Source: Naegleria lovaniensis (taxonomy: Eukaryota; Heterolobosea; Eutetramitea; Acrasida; Naegleriidae). Taken from it: DNA of 64,000 nt. The position numbers were made by a program, and so were the translations under genes. Below the pieces are notes generated by a model that was not told the DNA's origin, searched no databases, and saw only the letters and a list, made by a program, of their open reading frames with translations. Shown here one piece after another: positions 9,264 to 19,783 of this stretch (the first letter of the stretch is position 1; each line of letters opens with the position of its first letter). The stretch is from NCBI RefSeq assembly GCF_003324165.1, contig NW_025407826.1:124001-188000 (forward strand). The letters run 5' to 3'.

Positions 9264-9390
9264 CTGTATTAACGTACTTTATATGAACTCAATTTTTTCA
9301 ACTCTGACCTTGACGCGAGTTCCCTTTTCCAACCACCATTCAACCAAAAAATAATTCCAATACAAACCTCTCGTCGTCAATTTAGACAAG

Positions 9391-10128
9391 ATGAATCATC
9401 ATCGACTGACCACTTCCTTGATCCATCACGGATCACAAATGGAACGTTTCTATGTCAAACGAATGCTTGAAAAACTCTCTCCGAGCACTTTGTGTGAACA
9501 CTCCTTGAAGGACTATCATGTCCAAGGAGTTCAGTATTTATGTTTGGAACGATCCCATCAAATAACTACAAAAGTCTATTTGCTAGATCCTCAATTACAT
9601 GGTGCTAGATCTTCATGTTCATCTCAAATTCATTCACCATTGGACTCTAATGATTCAACACCAAAATTGGATGATGGTCATGTAGCAAATCCACACAATC
9701 ATCGATATCATTTTAAAACGACAGTATTAGCAGGTCAAATGGTGAATAAGGTCTTTGAGGAACGACCATGGATTGAAACTTGTCGTAATAAGAAAGATCA
9801 TGCTCACTTGTTTTGGAAATTTGCATACTTTTATCAAAATCATGAATTTGTGAAAATGAATCAAGTCGTATTGGAACCCACACAATGGGAACATGTACAT
9901 TTGGGAGAATCGTATGAATTAAGTCCAGAACAAATTCATACCATTCAAGTGAGTGATCAAGAGTTCACAGTTCTGTTTTTACAACAATTTCAAGATGTGG
10001 TGTCCAATGAATTTCCTGGAGCTTTTTATTGTCGAGAAAGTGAACCACCCAATGTGCAAGGATTGTACTCGAGATATTCAGAGATGGAAGTTGATGAATT
10101 GAGACGAAAAATTTTGGAATTGATTTGA
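9391..10128 (+). CDS. Unrecognised 245-residue protein
   Basis: A clean intronless frame of 245 residues starts at ATG 9391 (GACAAGATG) and ends 43 bases before the ABC transporter start. No signal peptide, membrane span or known motif is apparent. The protein looks globular, with a His-rich N-terminus (MNHHRLTTSLIHHG) and a conserved-looking C-terminal half (phrases ERPWIETCRNKKDHAHLFWK and EFPGAFYC). Codon use matches neighbouring genes, so I think it is real. Its function is unknown. Confidence 0.75.
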   Translation: MNHHRLTTSLIHHGSQMERFYVKRMLEKLSPSTLCEHSLKDYHVQGVQYLCLERSHQITTKVYLLDPQLHGARSSCSSQIHSPLDSNDSTPKLDDGHVANPHNHRYHFKTTVLAGQMVNKVFEERPWIETCRNKKDHAHLFWKFAYFYQNHEFVKMNQVVLEPTQWEHVHLGESYELSPEQIHTIQVSDQEFTVLFLQQFQDVVSNEFPGAFYCRESEPPNVQGLYSRYSEMEVDELRRKILELI

Positions 10129-10171
10129 AAAATCTTTTGGAAATAAAAATGTTTTGGGAAATTCAAAAAAA

Positions 10172-12716
10172 ATGTCTGAATTTGGAAGGCACCATTCTTT
10201 GCCTCGGACCAATCATGAGACTACTCAATTATTGAGTCAACCATTGGATGAGTCTTTAAAAAGTACAGAACATTTACTGAGGGGAAATGCAAATAATTTC
10301 AATCATGGTCATTATCATTCATTTTCGCAAAAGGATCAAGAATGCTTTGCATCTTTGAATTCAACTGCGTATTATCAAGAGGATGACGATGGAATGGATG
10401 AACACCAAGATGATACCAATGAATTATCCGAAGAATTACTCATTGGAGATGCATCCAACAATCGTCATCATTCTCATGAATTCAATGAATTCAATGATTC
10501 AGTCATTGAACGAATTTCTCCATATGTTCAAACACAAGCCAGTTCTTCTCCAATAACCATGACACCTTTTTCGGCAGAACATGTCGAAAAGTCCAATAAT
10601 AAACGAAGAAGCAAGAAACAACCAAAGAATGAACAGAAAGCCAAGTTGGATTTTCATTTTCTGAAACGGTTTTTTATTATCATTGGATATTGTTTGAGAG
10701 TGATTGAAAGAAATAGTGACTATCACGTTTTGGATGAAAACGGAAAGAGAATTGTGCGTAAACGATGGTGGTTTTTCAAAGGAACAACGAAGATTGTACA
10801 TAGTGAATCAGAGAATGGCAAGCAAACAATTGCTAAATTTTGGAATAATTTATCGATATTCAATTGGCTTTTAGTCATGCTGTTTTTGGTTGTGTGTGTC
10901 GGGGAGATTTTATTAGGAAATGAAGTTGGAAAGATTCCTGGAGCTTTTTATAAGGTGATTATTGATGCTTCAAGTACAAAATTTTCAGATTCTGGTCCCT
11001 TTGTTAAAGTGATGCTCATAAGTTTATTATGGATTTGTGGAATTACACTTGTGAAAACATTTAGACAATTTGTGTTGGATTGTGTGCGCTTGTTTTGGAG
11101 AAGAAATTTAACCTTCCATTTACAGAGAAGATATTTTGAATATAGAAATTATTATAACATGATTGTGTTAGATAAACGAGTTGACAATCCCGATCAAAGA
11201 ATAACCAAAGATGCTGAGAATTTTATTGACATGACCTGCAAATTTGTGGAGAGTCTTTTTACTGGACCTATCACAGTGTTTTACTACACCGTGACAGTTT
11301 ATTTAAACCTTGGATGGCAAGGTCCACTCTGTTGCTACGCCTTTTTCATTATTGGATCCATCTTGAACAAGCTCATCATTTCTCCAATTGCTAATTTGTG
11401 GTTCATTCAAGAAAAATATGAAGGAAATTTTAGGTATACTCATACACAGATACGCTCAAATGCAGAGTCCATTGCGTTTTATGGTGGTGACGCAAATGAA
11501 AGAATTATTCTTAATCAAAAATTGAAAGGTACTATTAACAATCGACGAAAAATTGTCATGTGGAATATTTTGTTGAATGGTCATATGAATCTGTTCGGCT
11601 ACATTGGAAGCATTTTGGCATACATGATCATTGCTCTCTCAGTATTTGTGATTGGAAACTTTGTTGACAATAATGAATCAGCAGGAAACATTGCAGATAA
11701 GATTTCAGTGGTAGGTTTCCTTAAACACTTGTTTTGCCAAACATTATTTTAGTCCTCCTTTCAAGTCATGATGCTGATTTCTGGCTTTACAACTTTCATT
11801 CAAACGGGTTCAGATTTATCAGAGCTAGCTGGATTCACTGCAAGATTAGGCGAAATGAAAGAAGTGATGGATGAGCTTGAAAAAAATCCAGACTATAAAA
11901 CCCACAGCAAGCTCTCACTCAGTCATTCAACCAATTTCGAAGAATGTGACAGTACAGGAAGCGTGTCTCACATTGAGTTCAAAAACGTGAGTGTATTTGT
12001 TCCCAAGACTCTGGAAAAGTATTACACAGGAACCTGTTTGGTTGAAAACCTTTGCTTTAGAATTGAGCAAAATCAACATACCATCATTACTGGTAAGTAA
12101 TTGAGAATCACACATTCATCTCAACCACATTGCATGCTAAAACATATTACCATTGGATCAACACATGTTAGGACCCAGTGGAAGTGGAAAGAGCTCCATT
12201 TTGAGAATTTTAGCAAATTTATGGCCTCATAAAATTGGTCAAGTCATCAAGCCAACCAGCTCATCAGATCTCTTCTACGTTCCTCAAAACCCATATATTT
12301 GTACAGGTACTCTGAGAGATCAAATTACATATCCGTTGAAGACGGAAAAAGGAAACACACAAGACAATCCTATACTCTTTGATGCCATTTGCAAAACAAA
12401 ACTGCAATATATTTTGGATCGTGTGGAACGTGATTGGGATGTTGAATGTGATTGGAATGCATTGCTAAGTCCTGGTGAAAAGCAACGATTAGCACTTGCA
12501 CGACTGTTCTATCACAAGCCCAAATTTATCATCATGGACGAATCTACCAGCGCATGTGATGTAAATGTTGAGGAACTCATCTACGACAGTCTCGTTAAAC
12601 AAGGTTCTACGCTCATCTCTGTGGGTCATCGCCCAACACTCATCCAATTTCATACACACATGTTAGAAATTGATGGTAGTGGAAGCTGGAATTTCTCAGA
12701 GATTATCAGGAAATGA
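10172..12716 (+). CDS. ABC half-transporter of the ABCD (peroxisomal acyl-CoA) type
   Basis: There are three exons: 10172-11710, 11753-12092 and 12172-12716. The introns are 42 and 79 bases, both GTAxG...AG, and the joined protein is about 807 residues. A long hydrophilic N-terminus (about 160 residues, acidic and His-rich) precedes the ABC_membrane_2 domain, which carries the family phrase NPDQRITKDAENF. The nucleotide-binding domain shows Walker A GPSGSGKS (its codons split by intron 2), signature LSPGEKQRLALARLFY, Walker B FIIMDES and the H-loop GHRPT. This combination is characteristic of ABCD proteins (PMP70/ALDP), which dimerise to import fatty acyl-CoAs into peroxisomes; ABCD4 instead works in lysosomes. 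I chose ATG 10172 for its poly-A context. The organelle is inferred from the family only. Confidence 0.88.
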
Positions 12717-12823
12717 TCAATGGACATTGCCAATAAATAATTCCATTTCTCACAAATGTCCCAAAGTTTGCCTTAATGTTGTAAAGACCTCGATAGCACC
12801 CAGCATCCACAAAAATTCCATAA

Positions 12824-13279
12824 TTAAATTTCGTTTCTCAATTTTTCATAAACTCCCTCCAGAACAATAGTCACATCCATGGGTTGTTTTTCTTTTCCTT
12901 TCGGACATAATGATTTTGCAGAGTCCTTATCAATTTCCACAAGTAAAATTTTATGTTTCGACTTTCCACCTTTATCAAGTGATACTTTTGATTTTGAGAG
13001 GCCCAAAACTCCAGCAATATATTCGCATAATTCCTTATTGGCCTCTCCTTCTTTTGGTGGTGCTGCAATTTGTACTCCGATCTCTTCATCATTGATCGTT
13101 GCAATTTGACTTGTAGAGCTATTTGGTTTTGCGAATATTGTGAGCCTAATCGAGAGTGGAAAGCTTGTTGAATTGGTGGCAATTGACTTTGGAATATTGG
13201 TATAATTTTGTGTTGTTGATGATTGGTTATTGTTACTGGATGAGCCTGAGGTTGCATCTACTTTCTTTTTCGGAGCCAT
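12824..13279 (-). CDS. DUF167 (YggU/C15orf40-like) protein
   Basis: The protein is 151 residues from ATG 13279 ([12 protein letters not shown]). After a Lys- and Ser/Asn-rich leader, the DUF167 fold shows its typical sequence: [34 protein letters not shown], then [16 protein letters not shown]. Bacterial YggU and human C15orf40 are small proteins of this family without a firmly known function. The frame extends upstream to another ATG at 13453. That longer form would add 58 residues beginning [16 protein letters not shown], which could be a mitochondrial targeting peptide, so the true start is undecided. It is convergent with the ABC transporter, 107 bases apart. Confidence 0.82.
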   Translation of the reverse strand: MAPKKKVDATSGSSSNNNQSSTTQNYTNIPKSIATNSTSFPLSIRLTIFAKPNSSTSQIATINDEEIGVQIAAPPKEGEANKELCEYIAGVLGLSKSKVSLDKGGKSKHKILLVEIDKDSAKSLCPKGKEKQPMDVTIVLEGVYEKLRNEI

Positions 13280-13820
13280 CGTGATGGTTAAATTTCTTTT
13301 CGGTGCAAAATCCAAGCAATAATAGCAATGATGATGATGATCAGTAACAATACTGTGAATACTATGAGTATTAAATAAATATTTATGAACAATGGTGTTA
13401 TTAAATTTTGAACAAGCGCTCCGAGTAATGAGACCACAATATATTTTTTTCATTTGATAACAATTTCGTCAAGCGAAGGGATGATGACGAACAATATTTG
13501 GTTTTGCAAAAGTTGCTGACAAGTTCATGATCCTAACCATTGGTTCTTGGATAATCCTGTCTTACCTTACATCAATGGAAACCATCATGGTTCTTGTTGA
13601 CAGAAAAACAATTTGATATCCGTTGGCAAAAAGAAAAAAGTATCACAACCTGGTCTCATTGTTGTTGAAAATAGACCCTCAGCCACACATTTCTTCTTCC
13701 AATTCATTTCCTTGGTAGAGAGCCACATCATCCACACGTCCTTTATCCGATCATCATCTCTATTTAAATTACGTGTTTGTTCAGTGGTTTCCATCAGCAT
13801 AATAATTATATTCTTACCAA
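13280..13820. other. Divergent upstream region between DUF167 and MFS genes
   Basis: About 540 bases with no supported gene. An open frame on the minus strand (13585-13884) is low-complexity, starts inside the MFS gene and is rejected. If the DUF167 gene starts at the upstream ATG, bases 13280-13453 are coding. Confidence 0.5.
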
Positions 13821-15647
13821 ATGACTGTACATCATCATTCGCCATCATCCTCGTCGACAAGTGGAGGCTCATCATCATCACCACAGACCAGTAGTGCTAC
13901 TCTTCCAATTGTAACTGTAACGACCTCAACCCAGATTATTCCCAAACACAGAACCTCTCCTCATCTAGTTTCCAGTACGACCAGTTCGAGTGGAGAATCG
14001 ATACCTCCCATTGCCGAGCAGCATCATGTTTCAACCTCTTCCATCCACCACACAATACATGAACCTTCTCCTTCAACCTCATCTTTCTTTTTCGTCCTTT
14101 GCTTTTGTTATTCCTTCTTTTGTTCTGGATTGGCGATCAGCATGATTGGACCATTATTACCATCTTTTGTTTATCAGATTAATATGTCTCTGTATAGAGA
14201 GGGTGAAAAAGCAAATATTTCTCTAGAAGATTTAGGAGTATTGTTTCCAAGTAGAGGACTGGGTACAATGCTCGGAAGTTTACTCGGAGGCTTTCTCATT
14301 AATTACACAACCAAAGCATGGTCAAGACAACAACATGTATTACCTCTAGTTTTCACATTAATTGGAGCAATTTTAATGTTTTTTGCAGAAGTGATTGTGT
14401 TGATTGCAGCACAACCAAAAGTATTTGCTATTGTTTATTTTGTTGTTGGTTTTTGTAAGTGATTGCAAATTACAATTTAATCTAATGATTCAATCGTGTA
14501 AAAACAAAATTCATGATGACAATTATTATTTTCTGTGACCACAAATATGTTTAAAATTGACAGCCCATGGATTAATTAACGTGAGTTCAAGTAGTCATAT
14601 CCTTAACAAATTCCCAAAAGAAAAGGTGACATTTTACCTTCAGTTATTGAATGCAACATTCGGGTTGGGTGCCGTCTTTGGTCCTTTCATCTGTGCATTG
14701 ACCAAGAAATATTATTCAAAATCAATCAGCACTAATGTTATGGCTGTAGCTATTCTTGCAGAAAGCTCGACAACCAAAGCTATTTTAGCTTTACTCTTAT
14801 TGATATTTGTCTCAATTGTCATGTATATCATTGAAATTAGGAGAACGAAACCAATTTCTCAAACCTCTCAACAAAAAGAGTCAACGAGTGTGAGCACTAT
14901 GAGTTGGAGAAGCATCAAAATCATCTTGCTAGTATGCTTAGGTAAGTGTTGTTTCTAAATTAGAAACGTTCAACTTGTTCAAATACTTGTTGCAAACCAA
15001 ATTCAAAAATTTCCAAATTAATAGGAATAATTTGTGTGACAGGTTGTGAACATGGAGTTGGAGGCACACTCTATTCTTACATTCATACCAGACGATTAAC
15101 TACAGAATCTGAAGCAAGTCTCATTAACTCTTCATTCTGGTTGTCATTCACTGTTGGACGAATTTTGAGTATTTTCCTTTCTTATCACATCAAGTCATCC
15201 TCAATTCTCACAATGGATGTCATTGGATCCTTACTGAGCTCTCTCATTTATTTGACATTTTCTAACAACGTTCCTGTTGTTTGGATAGCTACGATCTTAC
15301 TTGGGCTTTCGCTTTCTTCACAATATCCAACTCTACTATCATTTCCTTCCTCGCATTTAGATGTTAAGGTTTCGAGTATTGTGACTTCATTATTTATTGT
15401 TTGTGGCGGTGTTGGGTCGATGGTTCTTCCCTATGTTATGATTTCCTTATTTAAATCCAATGGACCTGAGAGCATGTTTTATGTTTTACTTGTCACCTTT
15501 TTATGTGTTGCATTTGTATACTCGTATTTAATTCTCGGATTTAAAAAAAAGCATATCGATCCCTATATCACTGGAATTATCGGAGGTGACATGAACATTG
15601 AGAATGACATGATGTCTGAAGAAAAGAAATTGAAACGAAGGAAGTAG
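13821..15647 (+). CDS. Major facilitator superfamily transporter (MFSD4/sugar-permease-like)
   Basis: There are three exons: 13821-14454, 14564-14941 and 15025-15647. Introns of 109 and 83 bases begin GTAAGT and end CAG or TAG, and the protein is about 544 residues. A Ser/Thr-rich cytosolic N-terminus of about 85 residues precedes roughly twelve hydrophobic helices. The first runs FFFVLCFCYSFFCSG, and the loop 2-3 region reads GLGTMLGSLLGGFLINY, as in fucose-permease and MFSD4-like carriers. A central hydrophilic loop (RRTKPISQTSQQKEST) separates the two halves. Substrate cannot be read from sequence. The C-terminus is short and Lys/Arg-rich. It is convergent with the Cys-rich gene downstream, 250 bases away. 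Confidence 0.8.
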
Positions 15648-15714
15648 ACTTGAGCATGGCATTGATTAAAATTGAGATTGTTTACATGACGAATGAGATG
15701 ATGTATGGAATAAT

Positions 15715-15732
15715 TCACAAGACCTCTTGTGA
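15715..15732. other. Short palindrome between two convergent genes
   Basis: TCACAAGA (15715-15722) and TCTTGTGA (15725-15732) form an 8-bp perfect stem with a two-base centre, between the 3' ends of the MFS and Cys-rich genes. It may be a 3'-end processing hairpin for either transcript, or chance. Confidence 0.4.
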
Positions 15733-15897
15733 GAGCATAAATGTAAGTTGATCATGACAATTGGAACAAGTGTGATTCAGCAATGTTAAAATTACAGTAT
15801 CGTATTCTCACTATTTATTCTTGTTCTGATTATTAATAAGGTTGTTTACAAAATTGTTCAAAACTGGCTTCTCTCAAAACGATGCAAGTATCATTAT

Positions 15898-17067
15898 CTA
15901 ATACTTCTTATCCTTCTTGTGATGCTTCTTATGATGCTTCTTGTGCTTCTTCTTCTTATGATCTGGCTTGTAGATATCAACCTTGGTACAAATAGTCTTA
16001 TGCTTGGCGCACTTGGTTACCAATCCATGCTTGACACACTTCTTAGTACCACCAACGAATTGATACTTCTTACAGACATTGACTGGCTTGGACTTTTCAA
16101 CACACTTTCTCCAGTGCTTTCTCTTAATACAGTGTGGCTTGGTCTTGTGATATTGAGTACAGAATGGAACTGACTTGTAGGCAGCACAGAATCTACGATG
16201 CTTGTGTTTGATACAGACTCTAACTCTCTTCTTGAATTGACAGAAATGATTCTTAACCCACCTGGTACAGAAACGAGCCTTCTTTTGAGCAACACAGAAC
16301 TTTCTATCGACGAATTTAACACACTTCTTAGTGTAACCCTTCTTCTTGCTGAATTTGACTGGTTGATATCTGACACACTTCTTGGTCTTGACCACTCTGT
16401 TACAAATGCTGTGACATTTCTTGACACAGAAAGCAGTGTAGTAAGTATCAGTCCATCCCTTGTAGTGCTTCTTGGTAACCTTCTTCCATTTCTTTTGGCA
16501 TTTACAAACTTGTCTGTAAGAATCACACTTGGCATTGACTTTGTATTGAGCACATCTTTGCTTAAAGTAGTAAGCAGTCTTTGGAACCTTAATGTACTTG
16601 GCACAAATGTGTGAATGATCGTATTTGGTACAAATGAAGTGATAAGCATATTGATCACAAGCATGATTAGTACCCTTCTTACAAGAATGCTTCCATTGGT
16701 ATTTCACGCAATACTTTTCATTCTTGTACTTGTCACAGACTTGTTTATAACCATGTCCCAAGCAGAGTTTTCTTGATTTGGAATGTTTCACACACTTGCT
16801 AAATCTCTTGTAACGAATACATTTTCCGCCACCGACCTTCTTCCAATCGCAACATTCCTTCTTGGTTCCTACCCATTCAAAATCTGAACACTTTCCCTTG
16901 ATACTGGTGTATCTGACACACTTTCTGTAACAGAATTTTTGATGATCAGCATAGGAATCAACATTCTTGGGAGAATCGTCCTTCTTCTTCAGTACTCCAC
17001 CTGCCATAACCACAGCAGTTGAAAGCACAAAGGCAAAGAGTAAGGCAACGATGAATTTGGACTTCAT
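15898..17067 (-). CDS. Secreted Cys/Lys-rich repeat protein
   Basis: The protein is 389 residues from ATG 17067. The frame is open further upstream, but without an ATG. A clear signal peptide (MKSKFIVALLFAFVLSTAVVMA) is followed by a mature chain with about 35 cysteines and very many Lys, Arg, His and Tyr. Cysteines recur every 8-10 residues in loose units such as KKCVRYQPV, RFCTRWVKN and KCVKHGLV, roughly [KR]-x-C-x-x-[YFHW]. The tail is a run of Lys and His (DHKKKKHKKHHKKHHKK). The predicted charge is strongly positive. I do not recognise a family. The pattern suits an extracellular, disulphide-linked structural or surface-binding protein, for example of a cyst wall or granule, but that is inference. 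It is intronless. Confidence 0.8.
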   Translation of the reverse strand: MKSKFIVALLFAFVLSTAVVMAGGVLKKKDDSPKNVDSYADHQKFCYRKCVRYTSIKGKCSDFEWVGTKKECCDWKKVGGGKCIRYKRFSKCVKHSKSRKLCLGHGYKQVCDKYKNEKYCVKYQWKHSCKKGTNHACDQYAYHFICTKYDHSHICAKYIKVPKTAYYFKQRCAQYKVNAKCDSYRQVCKCQKKWKKVTKKHYKGWTDTYYTAFCVKKCHSICNRVVKTKKCVRYQPVKFSKKKGYTKKCVKFVDRKFCVAQKKARFCTRWVKNHFCQFKKRVRVCIKHKHRRFCAAYKSVPFCTQYHKTKPHCIKRKHWRKCVEKSKPVNVCKKYQFVGGTKKCVKHGLVTKCAKHKTICTKVDIYKPDHKKKKHKKHHKKHHKKDKKY

Positions 17068-17716
17068 ACTGTTGTTGTCTTCTGTATCAGTATTTCTTGT
17101 TGTTGTTTTGTTTTTTTGTTGATGGTTTTGTCGATCAAGCAATTTAAGAGATGCATTTATAGAGTTTTGTGAAAATATTATTCAGAGTGGATCTCGAGAA
17201 GAGAGGTCGATACAAAAACAACGAGAAATACTAAAGGGATACGAAAGAAAGAACGGTCGAATTGAGAATTTATGTGCATGAATCGAAATTGGATTTTCAT
17301 TCATTTCAAGAGGAACAGTTGACAAGCTACAGATGCAAATGTCATATCCATTTTTGAAATAAAAAAATAATTTGATAATGAACAAAGTCGGGAGAGAGAC
17401 TTTTTAATTTCTGGAACTACAATTGTAGTTGAATCACATGAGTACTTTGGAGATATTGGCATAGCAATGGTCTTGCACATGATCTTGGGTCTGTTTGAAG
17501 AAAGATTTTTGACTTTTATGGAAATTACTGATATTTGGGTGATGTTTTTTTTTAAATTATTAAAATATTTTTTAAAAAATATTTAAATTAAGGAATGAAG
17601 GACTGACCGTTACATGTAATTACTGTGATCCATCGAAATATATTTCCCTTGTAATAAATATCTATTTGTTAAAAAACACAAATTATAACTTGTTGTGTAA
17701 CCTTTCGAAAAAAAAA
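17068..17716. other. Divergent intergenic region, no gene seen
   Basis: About 650 AT-rich bases separate the starts of the Cys-rich secreted protein gene (minus) and the GT61-like gene (plus). Poly-A and poly-T tracts are common near 17540-17590. I find no supported ORF, RNA gene or repeat. It presumably contains both promoters. Confidence 0.6.
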
Positions 17717-19723
17717 ATGAAAAATTCAAGAAGTGCCACCACCGCTTCATCCATTCTCACATGTTCTCGATTTGGTCTGATCCTTCTCGTCCTTGTGGTC
17801 GTCATCTTTAACGTGTTCATGTTTCGATACATTTTCAACATGACTTTAAAAAAGAGAAAATCTTCCGATTCTTCCTTTTCACTTGTCATACAACAACAAC
17901 AACAACAACCAAAGAGTGGTACTGGTGAACAAATTCCTTTTCCACCACCAGTGGTGATGTTACAACATAAGGAAAAAGAACAATTATTAAACATGGCTCA
18001 ACAACAAGAAAACCCATTGGTTGTGAAGCGAGGTTTTGATGATGAATCATCGAGTCATGACGACGATCATTTAACAACAAATAGTCATCATGAGGATCCA
18101 ATGACTTTTGATGGCACTCCAAATGTTGTCAAACGTGTGGTTATTGAAGAAGAATCTTCAACTCAATATTATTCATTTGTGTTAAATGAACAAGTTCCAA
18201 ATTATGGAGTGGGATTTTCACAACCACAAGAATGTGACTCGAGTTTTGGTCTTTCTTTTTACAAGGGATGGAGAAATGGAGAACAAGTGTATTGTAAACC
18301 TAAAAAGGGAAATTCTAAATTTACAAATTCAGAAGTGAATTGTTATCGATATAGACAACCCAAACATAGTGGAATGGATATATTTTGTGAAATGAAAAAT
18401 GTCATGTTTGATTTTTCAAAATTGAAAACCATGACAAGTGACTGTCAACAAGTTTGGAATATGGACGGATGTAAAAGATATTACGAATTCAATGAAGGAG
18501 CCATGTTGGGAATGTGTAAAAAAGAATCATTTTTTAACACTGATCACAAATGGCCCACTGGACATTTCCAACAAGTGAATCGACCAATTTTTAATGGTTT
18601 TTCTGAAGCCAAGTCCTCACTCAAAAAATTTGATGAGATTGTGGAAAATCCTGTCTTGATGGTTGCACGAGATGGAGCATTTAATACGTATCACAGTATG
18701 GAAGATTTTGTCAATGCATTTCTTGTTTTAGAAACTTTGAAACTTAATCCTAGTCGTGACCAATTGGATTTACTCATTATTGATCAAGAAGTTGATGGAC
18801 CCTATGCTCCAATGTGGAGTAGAGCATTTTCTAATGATAAAACAAAATTAAGAATGGTCAAAGATTGGGTTTCTCAAGGAAAGAAGATTCTCTTTAAGAG
18901 AGCAATTGTGAACTTGCCTGGAGTGAGTAGTCCAATTGTGAAAGATATTGGCACGCGAAATCCATGTGGACCCATGGTGGATTTATTTGTCAATTTTGGA
19001 AGACATATTTTGAAATCTTTTGACTTTATTGTTCCGCCACGAACAGAAGAACAAGTCATGCAGTTACCTGCATTGTCAGATAATGTGAAACCGACCGATA
19101 CTACTCTCACTGTGAATGTGACAATTATTGATCGAAAGTATCATCACGAAAGAAAAGATGTGAGTAGAGGAATTTATAACATGAAAGAGATTGTGAATTC
19201 CATTCAAGAATTGTCTGGAATGAAAATTTCTGGAATTACGTTCAAGGTCAATGTAGTGGCAGTGGATTTTGCTCAATTGACTTTTGAGAAACAATTAGAG
19301 ATGAGTTATAATACTCAAATTTTGATAGGTGTCCATGGAGCAGGTAAGTTGTTGAATTTACAAAGGTTGAAAGCATGTTGAACATCATGAATTCAATTGT
19401 GTTTATGACTCGAACGTAAAGGACTCACACACTTACTGTTCCAAGCGGGAGGAGCTAATATTCTAGAAGGACCAAAGACAAAGGAGCAATCCCCTCTCGT
19501 ATTTCGATTGCGACCTCAATGGGTATGCGGAGGAGGGAGTGTGATCGAGATTCCACCCCTGTTTGGTCAACACTATAATAATATGGCCAGATGGGCAGGA
19601 AGAAAATACATGGTCACACAATCATCGTCGCCCAATGTGAATGCACAACAAGTGACGGATTATGTGAAACAGGGTCTTCAAGATTGTGCTCAATTTTTCA
19701 AATCCTTCTACTCATCAAAATAA
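17717..19723 (+). CDS. Type II membrane glycosyltransferase, GT61/EOGT-like
   Basis: There are two exons, 17717-19343 and 19422-19723, separated by a 78-base intron (GTAAGT...AAAG). The joined protein is about 642 residues. ATG 17717 follows a run of A. A single hydrophobic signal anchor (LILLVLVVVIFNVFMFRYIF) near the N-terminus predicts Golgi or ER lumenal orientation. A poly-Gln and acidic stem follows, then a catalytic domain ending in GVHGAGLTHLLFQAGGANIL. That phrase is the hallmark of GT61 (DUF563) enzymes such as EOGT and plant xylosyl/arabinosyltransferases, and the intron splits its GAG/L codons. Family usage suggests transfer of GlcNAc or pentose to secreted glycoproteins or glycans. 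Acceptor and donor are not readable here. Confidence 0.82.
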
Positions 19724-19783
19724 GGACGAGTCAAAACATTGTACGTTTTAAATTATAATTTATTCCAATTAGTAAGATTACTG

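Larger units (their letters stand above)
7864..9390. other. 1.5-kb gap with coding-like scraps but no complete gene
   Basis: No complete gene can be built here. Three short stretches read like protein but have no clear start or partner exon: plus strand about 8230-8366 (contains VFFRSTFNVYKKTLAAQ), minus strand about 8560-8745 (contains VLSYHKNIKDQRKRNLKSL), and minus strand about 8936-9130 (contains KLMGLYVAKHPSFEKDW). A 12-bp inverted repeat lies at 8065-8164, and a 46-base sequence shared with 3568-3613 lies at 9214-9263. It may be decayed gene remnants. Confidence 0.45.

Noticed and set aside
13585-13884. Minus-strand Met-rich open frame upstream of the MFS gene
   Set aside because: Overlaps the MFS start on the other strand. 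Composition follows the ATC/CAT repeats of that gene.
16017-16664. Long overlapping frames within the Cys-rich gene, both strands
   Set aside because: Shadows caused by its biased, repetitive codons. The chosen frame alone has a signal peptide and ordered cysteines.
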